A model generated the notes under the pieces. The model saw nothing but the letters and a program-made list of their open reading frames with translations, ran no database searches and was not told where the DNA came from. A DNA stretch of 64,000 bases, taken from Algiphilus sp. GTDB taxonomy: Bacteria; Pseudomonadota; Gammaproteobacteria; Nevskiales; Nevskiaceae. The stretch is from the NCBI RefSeq assembly GCF_023145115.1, contig NZ_JAGLEJ010000022.1, positions 20,648-84,647 on the forward strand. The letters are read 5' to 3'. The stretch's first letter is position 1; each line of letters starts with the position of its first letter. A program made the translations under genes and the position numbers. Positions 10,574-18,531 of the stretch are shown here, piece by piece.

Positions 10574-10579
10574 TAGAAT
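10574..10579 (+). promoter_or_regulatory. Possible -10 element of dusA
   Basis: TAGAAT in the context GGCTAGAAT lies 8 bases before the ATG at 10587. A closely similar CTAGAAT precedes gyrA. No convincing -35 was found at the right distance. If this is the -10, the dusA message would start at about the ATG itself and be nearly leaderless. Confidence 0.3.
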
Positions 10580-10586
10580 GCTTTCA

Positions 10587-11606
10587 ATGACTTACGCGCA
10601 CACATTCTCCGTGGCCCCGATGATGGACTGGACGACCCGGCACTGCCGGTTCTTCCTGCGCCAGATCAGCACGCGCGCGCTGCTGTACACGGAGATGGTG
10701 ACCACCGGCGCCCTGCTGCACGGCGACACCGAGCGCTTTCTCGCCTTCGACCCCGCCGAGCACCCGGTGGCGCTGCAGCTGGGCGGCAGCGACCCGCGGG
10801 CGCTGGCGCAGTGCGCGCGCATGGCCGAGGCGCACGGCTACGACGAAGTCAATCTGAACTGCGGCTGCCCATCGGACCGCGTCCAGGGCGGCGGCTTCGG
10901 CGCCTGCCTGATGCGCGAGCCGGCACTGGTGGCCGACTGCGTCGCCGCGATGCGGGCGGCGTGCACGATCCCCGTCACGGTGAAGTGCCGCATCGGTGTC
11001 GACGACTGCGACGAGGACGCCTTCCTCGAGGCCTTCGTGGACACGGTCGCGGCCGCCGGCTGCGAACGCTTCATCGTCCACGCCCGCAAGGCCTGGCTGC
11101 AGGGCCTGTCGCCGAAGCAGAACCGCGAGGTGCCGCCGCTCAACTACGCCCGGGTCGATGCCCTCGCCGCCGCGCATCCCGAGCTGAGCATCGTGCTCAA
11201 CGGCGGGCTGCGCGACCTCGATGCCGCCCGCGGGCAGCTGGGCAGCGATGTCGCGGGCGTCATGCTCGGGCGTGCCGCCTACGAGAATCCCTGGCTGCTC
11301 GTCGATGTCGACAGCCGCTTCCACGATGCCCCGCCCGCGGTCGACTGCCGCGAGACCGTGCTCGAACGCATGCGCGACTACATCGCGCGCGAGCACGCCG
11401 CCGGCGTGCCGGTCGCCGCCATCACCCGCCACATGCTCGGTCTCTACCGCGGCCAGCCGCGCGGTCGCGCCTTCCGTCGCCTGCTCGGCGAGACAGCCCG
11501 CCGACCCGACGCCGACGCGGGCATCATCGACGACGCACTCGCGCTCATGCGCGGTGCCGTTCCGGATACGCTTCCCCGCCACGACAACTCCACGGTCCCC
11601 GCATGA
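10587..11606 (+). CDS. dusA: tRNA-dihydrouridine synthase A
   Basis: DusA uses FMN and NADPH to reduce uridine to dihydrouridine at positions 20/20a of tRNA. The 339-residue protein begins with FSVAPMMDWTTRHCR, the DusA-specific opening, then LNCGCPSDRVQGGGFGACLM with catalytic Cys94, TVKCRIGVDD, FIVHARKAWLQGLSPKQNRE and LNGG. ATG 10587 is chosen because the alternative ATG at 10578 lies inside a probable -10 hexamer. Neither start has a clear Shine-Dalgarno. The stop overlaps the start of the cyclophilin gene (ATGA), giving a coupled dusA-cyclophilin-lpxH unit. The 153 bases upstream, shared with the divergent reductase gene, hold no other recognisable signal. Confidence 0.95.
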   Translation: MTYAHTFSVAPMMDWTTRHCRFFLRQISTRALLYTEMVTTGALLHGDTERFLAFDPAEHPVALQLGGSDPRALAQCARMAEAHGYDEVNLNCGCPSDRVQGGGFGACLMREPALVADCVAAMRAACTIPVTVKCRIGVDDCDEDAFLEAFVDTVAAAGCERFIVHARKAWLQGLSPKQNREVPPLNYARVDALAAAHPELSIVLNGGLRDLDAARGQLGSDVAGVMLGRAAYENPWLLVDVDSRFHDAPPAVDCRETVLERMRDYIAREHAAGVPVAAITRHMLGLYRGQPRGRAFRRLLGETARRPDADAGIIDDALALMRGAVPDTLPRHDNSTVPA

Positions 11607-12178
11607 CATTCAAGCGCGTTCTCGCTGCCGTCTCCCTCGGTGCCGCCGCTTCCGGCGCTGCCCACGCCGCCGATTCCGGCGACGTCATCCTCCACACCAG
11701 CGCCGGCGCGATCACGCTGTCGCTCGACTCCGGGGCCGCTCCGCTGTCGGTCGAGAACTTCCTGGCCTACGCCCGCGACGGCCATTACGACGGCACCATC
11801 TTCCATCGCGTCATTCCCGGCTTCATGATCCAGGGCGGCGGCATGGAACCCGACATGGGCAGCCGCCCGACACGCGAGCCCATCGCGAACGAGGCCGGCA
11901 ACGGGCTGACCAACGCGCGCGGCAGCGTGGCGATGGCGCGCACCAGCGCGCCGGACTCGGCCACCAGCCAGTTCTTCATCAACCTCAAGGACAACGCCTT
12001 CCTCGAACCCGGTGGCGTCGACCCGCACGGCTATGCGGTCTTCGGGCGCGTGATCTCGGGCATGGATGTGGTGGACAGCATCGCCGCGGTGGAGACGACG
12101 CGACGCGCCGGACACGCGGACGTCCCCGTGGGGCCGGTCATCATCGAGCGCGTGGAGGTCGTCGCGGCCGCGGAATGA
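11603..12178 (+). CDS. Periplasmic peptidyl-prolyl cis-trans isomerase (cyclophilin)
   Basis: A 191-residue cyclophilin that isomerises Xaa-Pro bonds. An N-terminal signal peptide ends at AAHA (about residue 22), so the mature enzyme is periplasmic as in PpiA. The catalytic core is visible: FHRVIPGFMIQGGG, SVAMARTSAPDSATSQFFI and YAVFGRVISGMDVVD. It begins in the ATGA overlap with dusA and ends in an ATGA overlap with lpxH. In pseudomonads the cyclophilin next to lpxH is the cytoplasmic PpiB; here the partner is an exported form. Confidence 0.93.
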   Translation: MTFKRVLAAVSLGAAASGAAHAADSGDVILHTSAGAITLSLDSGAAPLSVENFLAYARDGHYDGTIFHRVIPGFMIQGGGMEPDMGSRPTREPIANEAGNGLTNARGSVAMARTSAPDSATSQFFINLKDNAFLEPGGVDPHGYAVFGRVISGMDVVDSIAAVETTRRAGHADVPVGPVIIERVEVVAAAE

Positions 12179-12888
12179 GTTCGACGCGGCAAGGATCGGC
12201 GGTGCTCGTGTCGGACATCCATCTGCCGGGTGGCCCCTCCGCGTACCGCGACGGCCTGCTCGCCCTGCTCGAGGATGTCGACGCCGACGCGATCTACCTG
12301 CTCGGCGACATCTTCGAGTACTGGCTGGGCGACGATGTCTCGGGTGCCGAGCACGCCCCGGTGCTGGCCGCCCTGCGGCGCCGTGCCGAAGGCGGCACGC
12401 GCATCCACTTCATGGCCGGCAACCGTGACTTCCTGGTGTCTCCGGCGCTGCTGGCAAGCAACGGCGTGACGATGCTGCCCGACCCCGCGGTGGTGATGCT
12501 GCCGGACGGCCCGGCCCTCCTGTCGCATGGCGATCAATGGTGCACACAGGATCACGCCTATCAGCGCTGGCGTCGCTTCGCCCACTACCCGGCCGCGCGC
12601 CGCGGCTTTCTCGCTCTGCCGCGTTCCATCCGCCGGGCCATCGCGCACCGGCTGCGCGCCGGGCGCGCCCGCGCAACGGAAGCCGACATCCTCGACGTTG
12701 CGGACGCGGCCATCGACAGCGCCTTCAGGGAAAATGGCATCCAGCGCATCATCCACGGGCATACACACCGTCCGGCCCACCATCGTCACGCAGGCGGAGA
12801 CCGCTTTGTGCTCCCCGATTGGCGGCCCGACGACCACCGCTATCTGCTTGCCACTTCGACCGGCCTCGCCGAATTTCGGCTGGAATGA
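12175..12888 (+). CDS. lpxH: UDP-2,3-diacylglucosamine diphosphatase
   Basis: LpxH hydrolyses UDP-2,3-diacylglucosamine to lipid X and UMP at the inner membrane, the fourth step of lipid A synthesis. The 237-residue calcineurin-like phosphoesterase shows all metal motifs: SDIHL (Asp14, His16), LLGDIFEYW (Asp45), AGNRDF (Asn83), LLSHGDQWC (His118) and IIHGHTHRP. Length and motif spacing are normal. ATG 12175 overlaps the cyclophilin stop by four bases. The gene indicates a Gram-negative outer membrane with lipid A. Confidence 0.96.
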   Translation: MSSTRQGSAVLVSDIHLPGGPSAYRDGLLALLEDVDADAIYLLGDIFEYWLGDDVSGAEHAPVLAALRRRAEGGTRIHFMAGNRDFLVSPALLASNGVTMLPDPAVVMLPDGPALLSHGDQWCTQDHAYQRWRRFAHYPAARRGFLALPRSIRRAIAHRLRAGRARATEADILDVADAAIDSAFRENGIQRIIHGHTHRPAHHRHAGGDRFVLPDWRPDDHRYLLATSTGLAEFRLE

Positions 12889-12966
12889 ACCACTCGTCGG
12901 CGCGAAGCCGATGCCGCCGTCAGCTACGCACCATACTGCGCACAGTCCCCCTTCCCGGAATCGGAC

Positions 12967-13530
12967 ATGCGCAAGGACGCCATACGCTCGCTCCACAGCC
13001 GATCGCGACAACGCGGCGTTGCCGCGATGGAATTCGCCTTCGTCTTCCCCGTCATCTTCATGCTGCTCTACGGCACGCTGCATTTCGGGATGGTCTTCAC
13101 CGCGCGACTGAGCCTGCAGCACGCGGCGGAGGAAGGAGCGCGGGAGGCGCTGCGCTTTCAACAGGCCGAAGCCGGCGGCATCCAGGTCGGATGCCCCGGC
13201 AGTGATCTCGTCACCGAGGCAGAGGATCAACTTCAGCAGCGCATGGCGCGGGCGCGCCAGGCGAGCTGCGCGCAGCTCGACTGGCTCACCGCATGGGGAA
13301 GCCCGCAGATCGACACGGCCCTGTGCCCCACCGGCGTGGATTGCACGACCGGCGGCGGCGCCCTCCCCGATTGCGGCGACACCGTCGATAGCAGCTGCCA
13401 GCTCATCGTGACCGTGACCTACCCCTACGCCCAGCAGCCCATCATTCCCGCATTGCCCGGATTCGGCATCGTTTCGCCGACCTCGCTGCAGGGCCAGGCC
13501 CGCGTGCGCATCGACGGAAGGGTGCTCTGA
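12967..13530 (+). CDS. TadE-like pseudopilin
   Basis: A 187-residue protein with the TadE pattern: a short basic N-terminus, then GVAAMEFAFVFPVIFMLLYG (residues ~19-38), a Glu-containing pilin-like hydrophobic helix, then RLSLQHAAEEGAREAL. TadE-type minor pseudopilins are processed by a TadV/CpaA peptidase and work with the Tad/Flp pilus machine. The C-terminal part has several Cys residues (GCPGSDL, CAQLDW, LCPTGVDC, LPDCGDT, SSCQLIV) that may form periplasmic disulfides. It overlaps the next TadE-like gene by one base (TGATG). No other tad/cpa genes are in the window. Confidence 0.82.
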   Translation: MRKDAIRSLHSRSRQRGVAAMEFAFVFPVIFMLLYGTLHFGMVFTARLSLQHAAEEGAREALRFQQAEAGGIQVGCPGSDLVTEAEDQLQQRMARARQASCAQLDWLTAWGSPQIDTALCPTGVDCTTGGGALPDCGDTVDSSCQLIVTVTYPYAQQPIIPALPGFGIVSPTSLQGQARVRIDGRVL

Positions 13531-14033
13531 TGACAAGCCATCGCCGGAACCAGCGCGGCAGTGTGGTACTGGAAGCAGCCCTCGTGCTCCCGGCAATGCT
13601 CCTGCTGCTCTGGGGCGTGGTGAGCTTCGGCGCCATCTTCTACACGCAGATTGCTCTCACGCGCGCAGCCGAGGACGGCGCGACAGCCGCCAATCTGCTC
13701 CGCGCCAGCTTCAGCGAGGGCGGCAACATTCCGTCCGACGACGTGGAGCGCATCAAGGACGAGATCATCAATTCCCTGTCGGCATCGCCCATCGCCCCCA
13801 AGGAACACAACGGCACCATCGGCGACCGGCGCGCCTGGCTGGCCGAGGTCCGCAACAACATTCAGCTCATTAGCAGCGACTGCAACGGAGCGAGCTGCCT
13901 GCGGATACGGATCGTATTCCCCTACGACAACGGATCCGGAACACGAATCCTGCCAAGCATCACGATTCCCGTGATCGGGGACATGAACTGGCTACCCGAT
14001 ACGCTGGTGGGCGAAGCCAGCGTCCTGCTCTAG
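13530..14033 (+). CDS. Second TadE-like pseudopilin
   Basis: A 167-residue protein with the same layout as its upstream neighbour: a basic start (SHRRNQRG), then SVVLEAALVLPAMLLLLWG as the pilin-like helix with Glu, and TQIALTRAAEDGATAANLL. The C-terminal part contains a Cys pair (SDCNGASCLRIRI) and a GDMNWLPDTLVGEAS ending similar in position to that of the first TadE. The two probably arose by duplication and may form a heterodimer, as TadE and TadF do; that is inference. It starts at the last base of the previous stop codon, so translation is coupled. Confidence 0.82.
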   Translation: MTSHRRNQRGSVVLEAALVLPAMLLLLWGVVSFGAIFYTQIALTRAAEDGATAANLLRASFSEGGNIPSDDVERIKDEIINSLSASPIAPKEHNGTIGDRRAWLAEVRNNIQLISSDCNGASCLRIRIVFPYDNGSGTRILPSITIPVIGDMNWLPDTLVGEASVLL

Positions 14034-14051
14034 CGAGAAGGAGGCGGACGC

Positions 14052-15845
14052 ATGATCCATCCAGGAAGGCAGCCCCGGCAGCGCCAGCAGGGCGCGATCG
14101 CCATGTTCGCGGCGCTCGGTATCAGCGTGATGATCTCCGTGCTGGCGATTCTCGATATCGGTTTCCTCTACCACTACAAGCGCGACTACCAGAAGGCCGC
14201 CGACCTCGCGGCCCTTGCCGGCACTGAGGAGCTGCGAGCGGCCTGCGAGGATGCCAAGAACCGCGCCACTACCAGCGCGCAGGCCAACCTCGGCAATACC
14301 GGCGTGCAGAGCATCCTCCCGGAGTGCGGGGTATGGGAGAAGGGCGACGAAGACACCCCTTCCAGCTTCACGCCCGACTCGGGTGTCGACCGCAACGCCC
14401 TGAGGGTGACCGTTTCCGGGAACCCGCCGCGCTTTCTGATCCCCGGCGAGCGCACCATCACCGCCACCGCGGTGGCGGTCGCTCAGCGGCCGCAGGCCTC
14501 GCTGAACATCCGCTCAACCCTGGTCTCGCTTGAGGACGGCGTCGTCAATGCCCTGCTCGGCGCATTGCTCGGCAGCAACGTGTCGCTTAACGTCGTTGGC
14601 TGGGAAGGCGTGGCCAACGCCGACGTCAACCTGCTCGACTTTCTCAATGAGCTTGCTTTCCTCGAAGGTATCGAGGTCAGCGCCGACATCGGCACCTATG
14701 AGAACCTGCTGGCTGCCGATGTCAGCCTGCTCAACCTGGTCAATGCCACCATCGAGGCCGTCGGCCCCGAGAGCATCGCCGGCGTCAACCTGGGACTGCT
14801 GAGGACTGACCTGCTGGACCTGACCCTTGGCGGCCTGGAGATTCCGTTGGGCGATCTGCTCTCGCTCGGTCTCGGCACCGAGACGGCGGGACTCGACCTC
14901 GGCGTAAATGCCTTCGACCTGGTACAGGCCTTCGTCCAGGCCGCCAGCGCGGAGCACGCCCTGGCCGCTGGCGTCGGCGTGAACCTCCCCGGCGTGGCCG
15001 GCGTCTCGCTCCGCGCCAGCGTCATCGAACCGCCGCAGATCGCCGTCGTCGGCAACCCGGCGCGGATCGACCCGGTCGACCCCAGGAACGGCGACGGGCG
15101 CATCTATGTGCGCACCGCCCAGGTACGGCTGCTGCTCGGTGTCGATCTGGGGGTGCTCGGTTTGCTCAACGAGGTGCTCGCTCACCTGCCGTTGTTGAAC
15201 CTGGAGGTGCTTGGCAGCGATCTCGACGTCGGCCTGAATGTCGGCGGCGCGGAGGCCTGGGTGACCGACCACAACTGCGCATTGGATGGGGACAAGTCCC
15301 TGGACGTGGACACCGCGACCGCCGCCGCCAATCTGGGCGTCGGCGTCTACAGCCCCGCCGCACTGAACGACTTCTTCGGCTCCGGCACGCCCTTTCCCGA
15401 CGCCGATCTGCTCAACATTCTGAGCCTCTCGGTAGGGCCGATCACGGTGGCCAAAATCGGCATCAGCGCCAATGTCCCGGTGGCGGAGTCTTCGCAGTCC
15501 CTGGTCTATGACAACTTGCCGCCCGAGCCCGAGCAGCTGCCGGAGATCAGTGACCCGGAAAGCGACGACATGTACCAGCAGATTTCAAGTCAGGACATCG
15601 TCGCGAGCCTGTCAAACACCCTCACCGGCCTCGAGCTTGAGGTCACGATCCTGAATTCGGAGCTTCTCGGTAACCTTCTCGAAGGGGTGCTGGCCCTCGT
15701 CGGCAATCTCGTTCTCGCACCGCTCAGCCTGCTGCTCGACCCCATTGTCAACGCCTTGCTCAACATTCTTGGCGTCAACCTCGCCGAAGCCGATGTCGGC
15801 GCGCGCATGAGCTGCATGCTTGGCGGCGCGGCGCTGGTGCATTAG
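14052..15845 (+). CDS. TadG-family protein with long leucine-rich region
   Basis: A 597-residue protein preceded by a strong ribosome site (AAGGAGG, 14039-14045). The N-terminus (QRQQGAIAMFAALGISVM..., helix ~14-40, then YKRDYQKAADLAALAGTEEL) is the classic TadG/Flp-assembly start. From about residue 145 a long region is made of repeated Leu/Asn/Gly segments, e.g. VNALLGALLGSNVSLNVVGW, VNLLDFLNELAFL, LLDLTLGGLEIPLGDLLSL and VNALLNILGVNLAEADVG. No von Willebrand A domain is seen, unlike canonical TadG. A role in pilus anchoring at the envelope is inferred from the two TadE genes before it. Confidence 0.75.
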   Translation: MIHPGRQPRQRQQGAIAMFAALGISVMISVLAILDIGFLYHYKRDYQKAADLAALAGTEELRAACEDAKNRATTSAQANLGNTGVQSILPECGVWEKGDEDTPSSFTPDSGVDRNALRVTVSGNPPRFLIPGERTITATAVAVAQRPQASLNIRSTLVSLEDGVVNALLGALLGSNVSLNVVGWEGVANADVNLLDFLNELAFLEGIEVSADIGTYENLLAADVSLLNLVNATIEAVGPESIAGVNLGLLRTDLLDLTLGGLEIPLGDLLSLGLGTETAGLDLGVNAFDLVQAFVQAASAEHALAAGVGVNLPGVAGVSLRASVIEPPQIAVVGNPARIDPVDPRNGDGRIYVRTAQVRLLLGVDLGVLGLLNEVLAHLPLLNLEVLGSDLDVGLNVGGAEAWVTDHNCALDGDKSLDVDTATAAANLGVGVYSPAALNDFFGSGTPFPDADLLNILSLSVGPITVAKIGISANVPVAESSQSLVYDNLPPEPEQLPEISDPESDDMYQQISSQDIVASLSNTLTGLELEVTILNSELLGNLLEGVLALVGNLVLAPLSLLLDPIVNALLNILGVNLAEADVGARMSCMLGGAALVH

Positions 15846-16007
15846 CGACAATCTGAACGGGGGGCTCAGGGGTCGGGGCTGCAGCAGCCTGTCGGACTTT
15901 CCCACCCGCCCGGGTCAAGATTGCGCAGCTTCCGAAACAGCCAGGGCTGCCCCATACTGATAAATTGATGGAAGATTGCCCTGTAACCCATTGGGTTAGA
16001 GGCGATC
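15846..16007. other. Gene-free stretch before the transposase remnant
   Basis: No gene is seen. CAGGGCTGCCCCATACTGA starting at 15942 is a candidate left end of the decayed insertion sequence, judged only by its position about 66 bases before the transposase start. A perfect palindrome TAACCCA-T-TGGGTTA lies at 15984-15998. No clear terminator for the TadG gene is visible. Confidence 0.4.
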
Positions 16008-16391
16008 ATGATGCAGATGAAGGCCTGCTTTTCGGCGATTCCCGATCCTCGGCGCGCGCAAGCCCGGCAATGTGCCCTGCCCCATCTGCCGCTGTTCAGC
16101 GTCTTGGCGGTGGCCTCGGGCGCGACTTCCTGTCGCTAGCTCCAACGCTTCATGGACACGCATCGCGAGCGGCTGAATGCGCTGTGCCAGCTGCGCTGGA
16201 AGCGGGTACCGGCGCATCCTTCGATTCGCTGCGCCCTTCATGGACTCAAGCCTCGAGCCGTTGAAGCGGCGTTCCGCCAACCGGCCGCCCGCCTTGAAGC
16301 CCCATCGGCGGCGGGGAAGCGTATCGCCATGGAGGGCAAGACCTTGGGCGGCAGCCTCGGTCATTTCGAAGACCGCCCGGCCGCCCAGCAG
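16008..16391 (+). pseudogene. Truncated ISAs1-type (H-repeat-associated) transposase remnant
   Basis: Reading from ATG 16008 gives an ISAs1-family transposase start: CFSAIPDPRRAQARQCALPH, LPLFSVLAVASGATSCR, an in-frame TAG stop at 16137-16139, then, in the same frame, LQRFMDTHRERLNALCQLRW, KRVPAHPSIRCALHGLKPR, AVEAAFRQ and IAMEGKTLGGSLGHFEDRPA. These correspond to the N-terminal ~125 residues, including the first catalytic-domain strand (usually VAVDGKTLRGS; Asp is Glu here). Similarity stops at about 16391, where some 250 further codons would be expected. It is dead by both a nonsense change and a 3' deletion. Bases 16392-16508 hold nothing recognisable. Confidence 0.8.
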
Positions 16392-16508
16392 CGATGCGGT
16401 CGGCAACGCACGGTCGATGCCCCTTCTGGACGGCCTCCGGTGTCCGAACATCGGCTAGACGGATGGAGCCGTAGCGGAGCGGGCTTGCAGCAGGGGCGCC
16501 GTACTCGT

Positions 16509-17324
16509 TCACCGAGTTTGGCGGCCAGGCGCTCGACCGGGTCCAGCCCCCATCATTTCCGATCGGCTGAAACCCGCCTGTTCTCGCGCCGTATCGTTGA
16601 ACGGCGGGCGCAGCGCAACACCGTAGTCGGCAAGCAGTGCCGTGAAGGTCGCGTCCGAGACCAGCCCGTGCCGCGCGCACAGCCAGCGGAACCAGCGTGT
16701 GCCGATGGCGACGTGGCGGACTTCCTCGTCGAGGATGACGCGCAGCACATCGGCGCTGCGCCGGTCGCCCGCCTGCTCCAGCCGCGCGATCATGCCGGGG
16801 GTGACGTCGAGCCCGCGCGCTTCCAGCACGCGCGGGACCAGCGCCATGCGGTGCAGCGGGTCGTGGGTGGTCTTCTCCGCCATCTCCCAGAGCCCGTTGT
16901 GCGCGGGATGATCGCCGTAGGCCACGCCGTGATCGGCCAGCCGGTCGCGCAGCATGCCGAAGTGCCGCGCCTCGTCGGCGGCCACCGATAGCCAGTCGCG
17001 GTAGAAGGCATCCGGCATGCCCGGAAAGCGCGCTGCTGCATCGAGGGCCAGATTGATGGCGTTGAACTCGATGTGGGCGACCGCGTGCAACAGCGCCACC
17101 CGCCCTGCCTCGCTGCCCAGCCCGCGTGTCGGCACATCGCGCGGATGCAGCAGCACCGGCCTGGGCGGGCGCCCCGGCGCGCCGGCGAGCGCGGTCGCCG
17201 GCGCGTCCGGATGGCATGGGGCGCTTAGGCCATCCAGCGCCGCGACACGCGCACGCTTGTCGTCGGGATCGGCGCTCAGCAGCGCGTCGCGAATCGCCCG
17301 CCAGCGCGCGTCGGATTCCGCCAC
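16509..17324 (-). CDS. DUF455 ferritin-like protein
   Basis: A ~271-residue protein of the DUF455/MiaE-like ferritin-fold family. Three segments carry the likely di-iron ligands: LLHAVAHIEFNAINLALD, AADEARHFGML and LDEEVRHVAIGTRWF. The family-typical C-terminal RPPFNDTAREQAGFS is present, followed by a short atypical tail (MMGAGPGRAPGRQTR). Its function is not established. I chose GTG 17324, which falls 10 bases after the metZ stop and matches the family length; an in-frame ATG further up lies inside metZ. It is the last gene of the accD-to-metZ strand run and borders the transposase remnant. Confidence 0.82.
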   Translation of the reverse strand: MAESDARWRAIRDALLSADPDDKRARVAALDGLSAPCHPDAPATALAGAPGRPPRPVLLHPRDVPTRGLGSEAGRVALLHAVAHIEFNAINLALDAAARFPGMPDAFYRDWLSVAADEARHFGMLRDRLADHGVAYGDHPAHNGLWEMAEKTTHDPLHRMALVPRVLEARGLDVTPGMIARLEQAGDRRSADVLRVILDEEVRHVAIGTRWFRWLCARHGLVSDATFTALLADYGVALRPPFNDTAREQAGFSRSEMMGAGPGRAPGRQTR

Positions 17325-17334
17325 GACGAATGCC

Positions 17335-18531
17335 TCAGCGCAGTGCGCCGCGGATGTCGTCGACCAGGTCGGCGGCGTCCTCGAGGCCCACCGCGATGCG
17401 CACCAGGCCGTCGCCGATGCCGGCACGCGCCCGCGCTTCCGGCCCGATCCGCAAGTGCGTGGTGGACGCCGGATGCGTCACGGTCGTCCGGGTGTCGCCC
17501 AGATTGGCCGTGATCGAGGCGAGCTGCAGGCGGTCGATGAAGCGCCAGGCCGCGGCTTGATCGACCAGGTCGAAGCTGACGATGCCGCCGAAGCCGCCCT
17601 GCTGGCGGCTGGCCAGCGCGTGCTGCGGATGATCCGGCAGCCCCGGATAGTAGACGTGGCGCACGGCGTCCTCGGCCACCAGCGCCTCGGCGACCTGCCG
17701 TGCGCGGGTCTCGTGCGCTTCCATGCGCACCTGCAGCGTCTCCAGACCCTTCAGGAAGCTCCAGGCGTTGAACGGGCTCATCGACGGCCCGCAGGTGCGC
17801 ATGAAGCGGAACAGGGTGCCGCCCACGGTTTCCTGATCGCCGACGATGGCACCGCCGACGCAGCGCCCCTGCCCGTCCAGATACTTGGTCGCCGAGTGCA
17901 TGACCAGGTGCGCGCCGAGCGCGATCGGCTGCTGGAATACCGGCGTGAGGAAGCAATTGTCGACCACCAGACGGGCGTCCGCGGCGCGCGCGATCTCCGC
18001 CAGGCCGGCGATGTCGACGACCTCGCACAGCGGGTTGGTGGGCGACTCGACAAAGAGCATGCGCGTGCTCGGCGTAACCGCCTCGCGCCAGGCGTCGAGA
18101 TCGCACGGATCGACGTAGGAGAAGCACAACCCGAAGCGCGACAGGATGTTCTCGAACAGCGAGATGGTGGAACCGAACAGGGTGCGCGAGGCGACGACGT
18201 GATCGCCCTCCGACAGCAGCGCCATGCACAGCACCAGGATCGCGCTCATGCCCGAGGCCGTGCCGATGCCGGCCTCGGCGCCCTCCATCACCGCCAGCCG
18301 CTTCTCGAAAGCCTCGACGGTGGGGTTGGTGAAGCGCGAATAGACGTAGCCGGCCTCGCGCTCGGCGAAGACCGCCGCCGCCTGCTCGGCCGAGTCGAAG
18401 ACGAAGCTGGAGGTGGCGAAGATCGCCGGCGAGTGCTCGCGCCAGGGCGTGCGCAGGGTGGCGCCGCGCACGCCGAGGGTGCCGGCGCCGAGCGGCCGCG
18501 GTGCAGCGGGTGTGTCGGATGATTCAGCCAT
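17335..18531 (-). CDS. metZ: O-succinylhomoserine sulfhydrylase
   Basis: MetZ makes homocysteine from O-succinylhomoserine and sulfide with PLP, bypassing cystathionine. The 398-residue protein is a Cys/Met-metabolism PLP enzyme with YVYSRFTNPTVEAFEKRLA, TASGMSAI, VESPTNPLCEVVDI, the PLP lysine in HSATKYLDGQGR (Lys216) and LGDTRTTVTHPASTTH. Its place directly after purF is the one known for MetZ in pseudomonads, which supports it over MetB or MetC. ATG 18531 overlaps the purF stop by 8 bases. Confidence 0.92.
   Translation of the reverse strand: MAESSDTPAAPRPLGAGTLGVRGATLRTPWREHSPAIFATSSFVFDSAEQAAAVFAEREAGYVYSRFTNPTVEAFEKRLAVMEGAEAGIGTASGMSAILVLCMALLSEGDHVVASRTLFGSTISLFENILSRFGLCFSYVDPCDLDAWREAVTPSTRMLFVESPTNPLCEVVDIAGLAEIARAADARLVVDNCFLTPVFQQPIALGAHLVMHSATKYLDGQGRCVGGAIVGDQETVGGTLFRFMRTCGPSMSPFNAWSFLKGLETLQVRMEAHETRARQVAEALVAEDAVRHVYYPGLPDHPQHALASRQQGGFGGIVSFDLVDQAAAWRFIDRLQLASITANLGDTRTTVTHPASTTHLRIGPEARARAGIGDGLVRIAVGLEDAADLVDDIRGALR

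Noticed and set aside
15996..16451. Minus-strand frame of 151 codons over the transposase remnant
   Set aside because: The plus-strand reading gives clear ISAs1-type transposase similarity; the minus frame has none.
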